Below are positions 16,974 to 24,158 of a stretch of DNA of 33,977 nucleotides, piece after piece. The position numbers were made by a program, and so were the translations under genes. The stretch is from NCBI GenBank assembly GCA_024224155.1, contig JAAENP010000449.1, forward strand, positions 1 to 33,977, given 5' to 3'. The DNA is from a bacterium (GTDB lineage: Bacteria; Acidobacteriota; Thermoanaerobaculia; Multivoradales; JAHEKO01). How positions within the stretch are numbered: the stretch's first letter is position 1; every line of letters begins with the position of its first letter. The notes beneath the pieces were generated by a model. The model did not search any database. It was not told the origin of the DNA and was given only the letters and a program-made list of their open reading frames with translations.

Positions 16974-19286
16974 CTAGTACCTGAGCCGGTAGGTCAGGGT
17001 CGCGTTCCTCGTCGGCTGAGGCCGGAAGAAGGTGGCGTTGGAGAACTCCGCGTAGAGCTCGTCGGTCAGGTTGTCCAGAATCAGACCCAGCTCGTGCTGG
17101 CCCGCCGAGCCCGACTTGAAGGTCCAGCCACCGCTCAGGCTGTGGACCGAGAACGAGGGCAGAATCTCGCCCACCGGAGGAATCGGCTCGCCCGGATCCA
17201 GGTTGGCCCGTTCGTCGCCATTGTGGCGGAACCGATACTCGAGCCAGTAGTCGCTGCCCGCCGGCACCCAGCGTGTGTAGAAGTTGAGCTTGTCGGTAAC
17301 GGTATCGCCGGTCGGCGGATTGGTGCTGTCGCGGCGCTCGCCATCGAGATGAGTGAAGTTTCCGCCCACGAACCAGCTGTCGTTGGGTCGCACGTCAACT
17401 CGCAGCTCGAGGCCTTCGTATCGCAGGCGATCGATGTTGCGCTGCTGGACCACAAAGCGAACACCGGTGTCTCGAATCTCGTCCTGCGTGGCCTGCGGAA
17501 GCGTGGCGATCTCGGCCGGGCTGAAGAAGTACTGAATGACGCCGTCGTTGATGTCGTTGCGAAACGCGAACAGCTCGACCAGTGCTTTCTTGTTGCGGAA
17601 CTTGATGCCGAAATCGATGTTGTCGCTCTCCTCAGAGGTCAGATCCGGGTTGAGGACTTGAAACCCCGAGCCTTCGGGCGTCAGCCCGTTGAACAGGCGC
17701 TCGACGATGTTGGGAGCCCGGAAGGCCGAAGCGTACGAAGCCGACACCCGCCACTGATCCGACAACCGGTAGATGAAGTTCAGCGCTCCGACCAGACTGT
17801 CGTCCTCGAAATTCAGGCCGGAGACGTCCCAGTCCGGGGTCGGATTCGCTTGGGTCTCGACCGTTTGGTAGCGAGCCCCCAAGGTCACGGTGGCACGATC
17901 CGCCAACGCCAGCTCACCCTGCGCGAACAGCCCCAGGCTTTCATTCTCGGCATTGGGCGCATTCGCTATCTCGTCGATCAACACATCCTGGACTTCGAAC
18001 GGCGGCCCCGGAAAACGAATCGTGGTCGTGGTCACCGAACGGTCGGTGTTGACGGAATCATCGGTCCACCACTCGAGGCCGTAGGTCACGAGATGCTTGT
18101 CGTTGACCGCCTTGATGGTCTCGGCCCGCAACCCGTAGCTCTCGAGGTTGGTGAGGTTCTGAGTGTCGGCCTCGACGCTCGAATCCGGGAAGCCCGGAAC
18201 GGGAGCGATCGGGCCGATGTTGATATCGATGTCATTGGCGAGCTCGCGCTCGTTGTCTTGGAAGTAGGTCTGCACCTCGATGGAGTCCGCGATGGTCGTG
18301 TCGAGCGCGGAGCCCTGGTAGCCGAAGGTAAACCGATCGAAGTCCTGAAACGGGTACATGATCCGGATGCGGAAGTCCTCCTCGTCCCCGAGGAGATCCG
18401 GCTCGACGAAACCGAACCCGCTGTTCTTGGCGCGGTAGCGGTTCCAGCGCGCGAAGAACTCCTGGCTGTCGGTCAGGGCTCTGGAGAAGACCGCGAAAAC
18501 GCTGTTGTCCTCGAGGCCGGTGTCGATGACGTCCACGTCGGCGGCGAGATCGATCTCACCGTAGCTTCCGCTCGGCGCCTCATAGTCACTGGCGTCTCGA
18601 ATCGAGCCCCCAAGCCGGAACGAGTTGCGGTCGGACTGGCGCATGAGCGATGCCTCCAGGCGAGTCGCATCCCCAGCCGAGCCGTAGCGCGCCACCACCG
18701 AGCCGGCCATGCCGCCGCCGCCGGACAACAGCGGTCTCTTGGTGAGCAGGTTGAGGACACCACCTATAGCGTCGCTGCCGTAGAGAACCGAGGCCGGGCC
18801 TCGGACCACCTCGACCGTCTCCACGCTCTCGAGGTCCACGAGCGCCGGGATCTCACCGAAATCCGTCTGGCGCCGGGCGTTATTCATGCGTAGGCCGTTC
18901 TCCAGAAAGAGAACGCGCAGGCCGCGCTGTCCGCGAATAACCGGACGCGACTGATTCGGGCCAACGCCGTTGACGTCCACACCGGGCTCGAAACGCAGCA
19001 GGTCCGACGCGTTGGCAGGCGCCTCGCGTTCGATCCGCTCACGAGTCAGCACCGTCACCGGGGTCGCGATCTCGAAGGACTCGGATTCGGTTCCGGTGGC
19101 GGTTACCGTCGTTTCGCCCCTGAAGTAGCCCCGAGTGATCTCCTCGGAGCCATTGGCTTCGGCCGCGTCTGCATCCACCGCCGCCTGGGCCGCGCCCAGA
19201 GCGACCGAAAGACCCGCAACCAAAAGAATGGCAGCCAGGAAGGCGCTCATGTGGCGCCTGCTGTACACAATTACTTTCCTTCTCAT
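16974..19286 (-). CDS. TonB-dependent outer-membrane receptor, heme/hemoglobin-receptor-like boxes
   Basis: This 770-residue protein has a signal peptide (about 1-35) and a TonB-box-like region with ETTVTATG. The plug domain carries RPVIRGQRGLRVLFLENG and VETVEVVRGPASVLYGSDAIGG. A 22-strand-type barrel follows, ending in the aromatic LTYRLRY. The barrel contains FRAP (near residue 519) and NPDL (near 545), boxes prominent in heme and hemoglobin receptors. The His often found between them in heme receptors is absent here (the interval reads NIVERLFNGLTPEGSGFQVL), so the ligand is uncertain. It lies upstream of the ccm operon on the same strand, 12 bases after a membrane-protein gene. A siderophore or other metal complex is the main alternative ligand. 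Confidence 0.88.
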   Translation of the reverse strand: MRRKVIVYSRRHMSAFLAAILLVAGLSVALGAAQAAVDADAAEANGSEEITRGYFRGETTVTATGTESESFEIATPVTVLTRERIEREAPANASDLLRFEPGVDVNGVGPNQSRPVIRGQRGLRVLFLENGLRMNNARRQTDFGEIPALVDLESVETVEVVRGPASVLYGSDAIGGVLNLLTKRPLLSGGGGMAGSVVARYGSAGDATRLEASLMRQSDRNSFRLGGSIRDASDYEAPSGSYGEIDLAADVDVIDTGLEDNSVFAVFSRALTDSQEFFARWNRYRAKNSGFGFVEPDLLGDEEDFRIRIMYPFQDFDRFTFGYQGSALDTTIADSIEVQTYFQDNERELANDIDINIGPIAPVPGFPDSSVEADTQNLTNLESYGLRAETIKAVNDKHLVTYGLEWWTDDSVNTDRSVTTTTIRFPGPPFEVQDVLIDEIANAPNAENESLGLFAQGELALADRATVTLGARYQTVETQANPTPDWDVSGLNFEDDSLVGALNFIYRLSDQWRVSASYASAFRAPNIVERLFNGLTPEGSGFQVLNPDLTSEESDNIDFGIKFRNKKALVELFAFRNDINDGVIQYFFSPAEIATLPQATQDEIRDTGVRFVVQQRNIDRLRYEGLELRVDVRPNDSWFVGGNFTHLDGERRDSTNPPTGDTVTDKLNFYTRWVPAGSDYWLEYRFRHNGDERANLDPGEPIPPVGEILPSFSVHSLSGGWTFKSGSAGQHELGLILDNLTDELYAEFSNATFFRPQPTRNATLTYRLRY

Positions 19287-19298
19287 TTCAAGAACCTT

Positions 19299-20033
19299 TC
19301 AACTAGCGCCTTGGGCTACCGGTTGCAGAACGGCCTTCTTCGACACGTTCAACCGGTACCCGGCGTAAATCAGAAGTAGACCCGTCAACTCGGTTACGTA
19401 GAGCACCTCCACATAGCCGGCGCGCGTCATGGCCCCACCAATGCCTGGCAGGATCGCGCCCACGGCGATCAGGATATTGCCCACGTAACGGTGACGGAGA
19501 TTCGGGCTGGCTCGGAAGCGCATCGCCGAGACGATCGCGCCGCCCACGAGAAACAGCACCGCATAGAGATTGAAGAACGGGCTGATCGCCCGAATCCAGG
19601 TCCACTCGATGACTCGGCCGGAGAGCCGGTGAGGCTCGGCCAGGCCGATGTCGAGAGGAGTAAGAAAAACCAGCACTGAAGCGATGGCGATCAAGCTGCA
19701 CACGATCCAGGCCGACCAGTCGGCGAAACGGCGCTTCATCAAGAGATAGATCGAGCCCTGCGCCAGGGGGTAGCCACCCAGAAAGGCGCCCGCGACATAC
19801 CAGAAGCGGAACACCAGCGGCTGCCAGCCGACGAAAGACGTGAGTGCCTCGGTGAGCGTGCCGACACCGTAGGTCGCCATGCCGATACCCCACCACAGGA
19901 GATGCGGGCCGCCACCCTTCTGCCGATAGCGAGCGAAAAGCTCCCAGCAAAACCATACGGCGCAGACGGTCGTCAGAGCCGGCAAGCGCAGCACCAGCAG
20001 GTGAAGGGTGGAATCGATTTCGGGTCCGGGCAT
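19299..20033 (-). CDS. Polytopic membrane protein, about seven helices, unknown function
   Basis: From ATG 20033 (preceded by AAAGAGGAAG) the protein has 244 residues, beginning MPGPEIDSTLHLLVLRLPAL. An upstream in-frame ATG at 20099 would add a very basic 22-residue leader and cannot be excluded. About seven hydrophobic segments alternate with short loops. GIGMATYGVGTLTEALTSF and SPNLRHRYVGNILIAVGA are the most distinctive loops. I recognise no enzymatic motif and no heme-binding His pair. The layout recalls stand-alone 7TM sensor-type domains, but nothing proves that. It sits 12 bases before the TonB receptor gene, so the two are surely co-transcribed, perhaps in uptake or sensing of the same ligand. 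Confidence 0.7.
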   Translation of the reverse strand: MPGPEIDSTLHLLVLRLPALTTVCAVWFCWELFARYRQKGGGPHLLWWGIGMATYGVGTLTEALTSFVGWQPLVFRFWYVAGAFLGGYPLAQGSIYLLMKRRFADWSAWIVCSLIAIASVLVFLTPLDIGLAEPHRLSGRVIEWTWIRAISPFFNLYAVLFLVGGAIVSAMRFRASPNLRHRYVGNILIAVGAILPGIGGAMTRAGYVEVLYVTELTGLLLIYAGYRLNVSKKAVLQPVAQGAS

Positions 20034-20150
20034 CTTCCTCTTTGGCTCCGATTGGATCTTCGTCTTGACGCGCTTCGACGCCGATCGGCGCTCACGCATC
20101 GCCTTGCCCCGTGATCAACACGGAGCTCGCGCATCAGAATGCAGGGAAGA

Positions 20151-20639
20151 TCAGGCGGGCGGCGCCCGGGCTGCCGAGGCACTCAGCGGGCGCGATACCG
20201 GCCGCGGAGCGCTCCATGCCCGGTGGAAACCGAAACGTTCGGGTACCGAGCTGGCTCTGGAGGCGAGAAACCCGGCCAGGAGCGCAAGAGCGCCGGCCAG
20301 CAGACCGAACCCCATCGGGACCGTGTCCGTAACCGGAACCGCGTTGAGAACTCCGACGAATCCGGGGCCGCCCGGCAGAGCGACAATGCCGTGCATCAGC
20401 GCAACGACAATCCAGAAAGCCGCCGCGGGGCGACCGCGCAAGATGCTTACACCTCGGCGATGGAGTGCGCCGACGACCGCGAGCAACCCGAATGCGACCA
20501 GCCATTGAGCAACGACCAAGGGCCTGAGCAGGGTCCCGTCGGCGACTCGGCGAAACAGGACGGCAACGTGCAGAACCGCAAGCGATACAGCTCCCGCAAT
20601 GACGACCAGACGTCCGAGTCGTTGACTTAGGCCTCTCAC
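20151..20639 (-). CDS. Small four-helix membrane protein, unknown
   Basis: This 162-residue frame starts at GTG 20639 and has four hydrophobic segments (about 11-29, 38-60, 75-92, 107-126) and a basic, Ala/Pro-rich tail. The regular alternation of hydrophobic helices with charged turns argues that it is coding. No ribosome site precedes the GTG, and the first codons use A/T-ending forms unlike the neighbours, so the true start may be further in. It is on the same strand as the 7-helix protein and the TonB receptor and may head that operon. No family recognised. Confidence 0.5.
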   Translation of the reverse strand: MRGLSQRLGRLVVIAGAVSLAVLHVAVLFRRVADGTLLRPLVVAQWLVAFGLLAVVGALHRRGVSILRGRPAAAFWIVVALMHGIVALPGGPGFVGVLNAVPVTDTVPMGFGLLAGALALLAGFLASRASSVPERFGFHRAWSAPRPVSRPLSASAARAPPA

Positions 20640-20703
20640 TGGCGGCTAGGTTATGCGTCGTACTAACATTTGACAAGCACGCACGGCTAGGTCGGAAACT
20701 CGT

Positions 20704-20783
20704 CCGGGGTTAGTCGAAAAACTACCCCGGGGGGTAGGCAGAAAGCTGCGCGAATCACGCGCGGCGCTTCTCAGCACCGAAGC
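20704..20783 (+). promoter_or_regulatory. Three-hairpin leader upstream of the terC-like gene
   Basis: Three stems follow in series. Stem 1: CCGGGG (20704-20709) and TAGT (20711-20714) pair with ACTA (20721-20724) and CCCCGG (20725-20730), with loop CGAAAA and one bulged T. Stem 2: GCTGCGCG (20745-20752) with CGCGCGGC (20758-20765), loop AATCA and one G-T pair. Stem 3: GCTTC (20766-20770) with GAAGC (20779-20783). The ribosome site AGGGAGG follows at once. The array suggests a structured 5' UTR, possibly metal- or pH-responsive as for other TerC-family genes, but I cannot match a known riboswitch consensus. Confidence 0.45.
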
Positions 20784-20795
20784 AGGGAGGAAGCA

Positions 20796-21548
20796 ATGGA
20801 GTGGTTGTTCGAGCCGGAAGCCTGGATCGCACTGGTCACGCTGACCGCGCTCGAGATCGTACTGGGTGTCGACAACATCATCTTTATCTCGATCCTGACC
20901 GGCAAGCTCCCCCTCGAGCAGCGCGGCAAGGGGCGCACCCTGGGCCTCGCCGCCGCCATGGGTATGAGGATCCTGCTGCTGTTCTCGCTGGCGTGGGTCA
21001 TCCGATTGACCGAGCCGGTTTTCGCTGTGTTCGGGCAGGGCGTCTCGGGGCGTGATCTCATCCTCCTGATCGGCGGGCTCTTCTTGCTTGCCAAGGCCAC
21101 ACACGAGATCCACCAGAAGCTCGAGGGCGTCGAAGGCGAGAAATCCGCAGCCGCGGCTGCCTCCTTCGGGTCGGTGATCTTCCAGATCATGCTGCTCGAC
21201 ATCGTCTTCTCACTCGACTCGGTGATCACCGCGGTTGGGATGGCCAAGCGCATCGAGGTGATGGTCGCCGCCGTGGTCATCGCCGTCGGTGTGATGATGG
21301 TGTTCGCCAAGGCCATCGCCGATTTTGTCGAGGGGCATCCGACCGTCAAGATGCTCGCACTGAGCTTTCTCTTGCTGATCGGCACCGCATTGGTCGCCGA
21401 CGGACTCCATTTCCACATCCCCAAGGGCTACATCTATTTCGCCATGGGTTTTTCGGTGTTCGTCGAGATGCTGAACTTGAGGCTCAAGAAGGTTCGGGGC
21501 AAGCCGGTGAACTTGCGAGAGCCGTACGTGGAAGAGAAGACCGCGTAG
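20796..21548 (+). CDS. TerC-family integral membrane protein (putative metal exporter)
   Basis: This 250-residue protein has about seven to eight helices. The two inverted-repeat halves carry the acidic signatures ALEIVLGVDNIIF (Glu20, Asp26) and LDIVFSLDSVITAVGM (Asp134, Asp140), typical of the TerC/Alx/YkoY group. These proteins are linked to manganese export and metallation of secreted enzymes; the tellurite link is historical. The ATG follows an excellent ribosome site (GCAGGGAGGAAGCA). It stands alone on the plus strand, with a hairpin-rich leader upstream and a strong palindrome downstream, so it is probably monocistronic. The exact ion cannot be told from sequence. Confidence 0.9.
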   Translation: MEWLFEPEAWIALVTLTALEIVLGVDNIIFISILTGKLPLEQRGKGRTLGLAAAMGMRILLLFSLAWVIRLTEPVFAVFGQGVSGRDLILLIGGLFLLAKATHEIHQKLEGVEGEKSAAAAASFGSVIFQIMLLDIVFSLDSVITAVGMAKRIEVMVAAVVIAVGVMMVFAKAIADFVEGHPTVKMLALSFLLLIGTALVADGLHFHIPKGYIYFAMGFSVFVEMLNLRLKKVRGKPVNLREPYVEEKTA

Positions 21549-21663
21549 CACGCCAGAGCCGCCGCGTGAGGATCTGCCGCCCGGGCTTGGTCGGTCCAGG
21601 GACACCTTGGCCTGAAAGTCACGGAACCGGCCGCTACTGAGCAATCTAGGCAAAGTGCGAGAA

Positions 21664-21698
21664 GCGTGAGGACCAATGCCGGACGGCAGTCCTCACGC
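21664..21698. terminator. Long perfect hairpin between convergent genes
   Basis: GCGTGAGGAC (21664-21673) and GTCCTCACGC (21689-21698) form a perfect 10-base stem. A second stem, TGCC/GGCA, closes within its 15-base loop. It lies between the TerC-family stop (21548) and the dipeptidase stop (21807). The symmetry suits bidirectional termination. No T-run is obvious on either strand. The remaining bases of this 258-base gap show no supported gene. Confidence 0.55.
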
Positions 21699-21806
21699 GA
21701 TGGCCCGTCGGACCGCACAAGCCGAAAGGCCTCGCGCGAGCGGGGTCGGAGCCGGTGCCGGAACGTCCAGGCAAAGGCGCCCCAGACCTGAGCCGGTGTC
21801 GCGTCC

Positions 21807-23033
21807 TTAGACCGATGCGGTCTCGGCGCCGGCTTCCACCGCGCGCCATACCCGCATCAGGTTTTCGCCGCAGATCTTGCGAATGTCGTCTTCCGAGTGT
21901 CCCCGTTCGAGAAGTGCCCGAATCAGATTCGGAAACTGGGAAACATCCTTCAACCCCTCGGGCAGCGTCGGCCCCACGCCGTCGAAGTCTGAGCCCAGCC
22001 CGACGTGGTCTATTCCCGCGATCTCGATCACGTGCTCGATGTGATCGACCACGTCGCCCAGATCCGCCAGCGGCATCGGGTTGGTCTTGCGGTACTCCTT
22101 CATCCACTCTTCCATCTCGGGCCCATCCGAATCCAGGCCGTTCTCCTCGGCGTAGGTCTCGGCGGCCGCCCAGGTGGCAAGCCCTATCCGGTTCGCTTCC
22201 TCGGTCAGAAACGTCGAGCCGAAGTTGATCTGGATCACGCCGCCGTGCTCGGCCAGCTTGACGATCAACTCGTCGCTCATATTGCGCTCGAAACCCGGGG
22301 TGAACTTGCGCGCCGAAGAATGCGAAGCGATCACGGGTATCGCGCTCAGCTCCAGCACCTGTTCGGCGGCCGCATCCGAAAGGTGTGACACGTCGATCAT
22401 GACGCCGAGCCGGTTCATCCCGCTCACAACCTCCCGGCCGAAAGGGCTCAGTCCATCCCATTTCTTCTCTTTGGCGTAGGAGGAATCGCTGATGTGGTTG
22501 TTCTCGGAGTGCGTCAAGGTGATGTAGCGAATGCCGCGATCGTAGAAGTGGCGTAGGTTGTCCAGATCGCCCTCGATCGGTTCGCCGTTCTCCATACCGA
22601 GAGCCAAGCCCAAGACGCCATCTCCGATCCCGGTGATGGCCTCCGTATCCCGCACGACCCGAAACTTGTCCGGCCAGCGCTTTTCGAAACCCTCGACCAT
22701 GTCTATGAGGCTGTCCGCGTGATCCTTGGCGCCTCCGCTCTCCTGGAAGTCGGCCGGAACATAGATCGACATAAAGGCGACATTCAGACCGCCGGCGATG
22801 GCGCGGGGGTGGTCGAAATCGCCGCCCTCCGTGCGTTGCGAAATGTCTTCATCGCCGCCCTCGGCCAGCCGATAGGGCACGTCGATGTGGGTATCCACGA
22901 GCAGGAACTCGCGGGCCAGCTCCTCAGCTCGATCGCTCATGTCCTCCGACGTTTCCTCACGAGAATCGAAACTGCAACCGAGCCCCAGGAGTCCCGAAAA
23001 GCCGAGAAAGGCGCACACGGACTTCCGCAGCAT
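21807..23033 (-). CDS. Membrane dipeptidase (peptidase family M19), exported
   Basis: The protein is 408 residues from ATG 23033, preceded by AGGG; an earlier in-frame start at 23075 would place charged residues ahead of the signal. The N-terminus MLRKSVCAFLGFSGLLGLGC looks like a lipoprotein signal with an imperfect lipobox (G-L-G-C20). Zinc and catalytic motifs of renal-dipeptidase homologues follow in order: VDTHIDVP (HxD), LGMENGEPI (bridging Glu), MIDVSHLSD, PVIASHSSARKF (His ligands) and GLGSDFDGV. The family cleaves dipeptides, including D-amino-acid-containing ones. The protein probably works at the outer surface of the inner membrane or in the periplasm. It is monocistronic, with the 486-base gap upstream. 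Confidence 0.9.
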   Translation of the reverse strand: MLRKSVCAFLGFSGLLGLGCSFDSREETSEDMSDRAEELAREFLLVDTHIDVPYRLAEGGDEDISQRTEGGDFDHPRAIAGGLNVAFMSIYVPADFQESGGAKDHADSLIDMVEGFEKRWPDKFRVVRDTEAITGIGDGVLGLALGMENGEPIEGDLDNLRHFYDRGIRYITLTHSENNHISDSSYAKEKKWDGLSPFGREVVSGMNRLGVMIDVSHLSDAAAEQVLELSAIPVIASHSSARKFTPGFERNMSDELIVKLAEHGGVIQINFGSTFLTEEANRIGLATWAAAETYAEENGLDSDGPEMEEWMKEYRKTNPMPLADLGDVVDHIEHVIEIAGIDHVGLGSDFDGVGPTLPEGLKDVSQFPNLIRALLERGHSEDDIRKICGENLMRVWRAVEAGAETASV

Positions 23034-23437
23034 GCGGGCGACCCTATCACCGGGTCGAAGAACGAGGCCGGCCACGAAGACATGCGCTTTTCTTCAGGTA
23101 TTACAAAGACATGGGCGGCATGCACCACCATGAATAACTTTGCGTTCCCCAGGCGGACTCAGGTAGAGTACTCGAAGCCGGACAGCGAATTCCGGCTCTA
23201 CTTTATGGTGCCAAACGGGAGGTTCCGCCCACCAAAACCATTTCCCATCCCTCTCGTCAGAGAGAGAAGCTCAACCACGCATTGATTCATCTAACCTTAC
23301 TTCCCTTCTCACAAGGGTAGACCAGATGTTTCAGCCAACCGGGAACGGGACCTCCCGGCACCACCCTTCGCGATCAACCAGCATCTACTAGTATTTCCGC
23401 TGAGCCCTTTTTTCTGACAAGGAATTAGGAAAAACCT

Positions 23438-23464
23438 CGGGGACACCAACGAATGGTGTCCCCG
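23438..23464. repeat. REP-like perfect hairpin, possible IS200/Y1-transposase recognition relic
   Basis: CGGGGACACC (23438-23447), spacer AACGAAT and GGTGTCCCCG (23455-23464) form a perfect 10-base stem. Dyads with GGGGACACC...GGTGTCCCC resemble the REP-like hairpins used by Y1 (REP-associated tyrosine) transposases in many environmental genomes. That link comes from memory of such elements. No transposase gene is nearby, and only one copy was found in the window. Confidence 0.4.
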
Positions 23465-23494
23465 GTCGCTCAGTCACCATCTCGCTGGTGGACG

Positions 23495-23500
23495 TATACT
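23495..23500 (+). promoter_or_regulatory. Possible -10 element for sufT
   Basis: TATACT at 23495-23500 is a good -10 match, 20 bases ahead of the sufT ATG. No good -35 lies at 16-18 bases spacing. The ribosome site that follows (GGAGGA, 23511-23516) is half of a small palindrome, TCCTCCAGGAGGA, which could mask it in the transcript. Confidence 0.3.
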
Positions 23501-23519
23501 CCCTCCTCCAGGAGGACGG

Positions 23520-24059
23520 ATGTCGCACGAACGCACCACAATCGCCCGCGAGGTCCCGGCCATCCAGATCCCGGATGGAATCGATGTGATGATTCCGGAG
23601 GGTGAGCAAGTCTGGATCACCCAGGAGCTCGGCGGCAGCTTCACCGTGATGACCGATCGCGGGGCGATGTTCCGCATTGACGAGAAGAACGCCGACGCTA
23701 TAGGCAAGGAGCCGCCCAAGGACCACAGCGCCGAGCTCCGGGAGGGCTCGCTCGAAGATCGCGTCTGGGCCCAGATGAAGAAGTGCTACGACCCCGAGAT
23801 CCCGGTCAATATCGTCGACCTGGGCCTGGTCTACGACTGCCAGCTACACGACAAAGGATCGGATCGCTTCTATGTCACCATCAAGATGACGCTGACCGCG
23901 CCCGGCTGCGGCATGGGTCCGGTTCTGGCCGCCGATGTAAAGAACCGTATCGAGGACCTCCCCGAGGTCGATCTGGTCGACGTCGAGGTCGTGCTCGATC
24001 CACCCTGGAATCAGAACATGATGACCGAGGCGGCGAAGCTCCAGCTCGGGTTCATGTAA
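23520..24059 (+). CDS. sufT: SufT, DUF59/MIP18-type Fe-S cluster maturation protein
   Basis: This 179-residue protein has an N-terminal extension (about 1-75) characteristic of SufT, followed by a MIP18/DUF59 domain. Signatures are CYDPEIPVNIVDLGLVY, LTAPGCGMGP (with the conserved Cys at 130) and the C-terminal DPPWNQNMMTEAAKLQLGF. SufT proteins help mature or repair Fe-S proteins and are usually beside sufBCDS; here no other suf gene is in the window. The ATG is preceded by GGAGGA at a good distance. The gene is alone between divergent and convergent neighbours, so it is probably monocistronic. Confidence 0.9.
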   Translation: MSHERTTIAREVPAIQIPDGIDVMIPEGEQVWITQELGGSFTVMTDRGAMFRIDEKNADAIGKEPPKDHSAELREGSLEDRVWAQMKKCYDPEIPVNIVDLGLVYDCQLHDKGSDRFYVTIKMTLTAPGCGMGPVLAADVKNRIEDLPEVDLVDVEVVLDPPWNQNMMTEAAKLQLGFM

Positions 24060-24097
24060 GGATAGCCGCCAGCCTTCGGTTGTAAAGGGAGGTACGC

Positions 24098-24145
24098 GGC
24101 CGGCCCTTCACCCACAGCGCCGACTGGGCGGCTGGAAGGCCGGCC
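24098..24145. terminator. Bidirectional terminator-like inverted repeat
   Basis: GGCCGGCC (24098-24105) followed by C and TTC (24107-24109) pairs with GAA (24135-24137) and GGCCGGCC (24138-24145), leaving one bulged C. A smaller stem (GCGCC with GGGCG) sits in the loop. It lies between the convergent sufT and E1 stop codons. Termination is inferred from position. Confidence 0.5.
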
Positions 24146-24158
24146 AATCAGGAGGCGG

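Larger units (their letters stand above)
23034..23519. other. Gene-free, hairpin-rich intergenic region (486 bases)
   Basis: No coding frame here is convincing. Base composition is lower in G+C than the flanks, with AT-rich runs such as 23405-23436. Several inverted repeats occur: AGCCGGA (23176-23182) with TCCGGCT (23191-23197); CCCTT (23303-23307) with AAGGG (23313-23317); CCGGGA (23339-23344) with TCCCGG (23353-23358); and the long stem at 23438-23464. It holds the promoters of the divergent dipeptidase and sufT genes. It could also contain a small RNA gene or remnants of a mobile element; the sequence alone does not decide. Confidence 0.5.

Noticed and set aside
16581-18893. 770-residue open frame on the plus strand opposite ccmA and the TonB receptor
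   Set aside because: It runs across two genes and the gap between them in antisense and shows no domain motif; both sense genes are certain.
20670-20675. TTGACA, a perfect -35 match upstream of the TerC-family gene
   Set aside because: No acceptable -10 occurs 15-19 bases downstream, so a promoter is not claimed.
20704-20783. yybP-ykoY manganese riboswitch before the TerC-family gene
   Set aside because: The gene family fits, but the conserved core sequences could not be identified; only a structured leader is claimed.
21646-22461. 271-residue minus-strand frame overlapping the dipeptidase gene
   Set aside because: It is a very Arg/Gly-rich shadow frame, and the M19 gene covers the same DNA with catalytic motifs.
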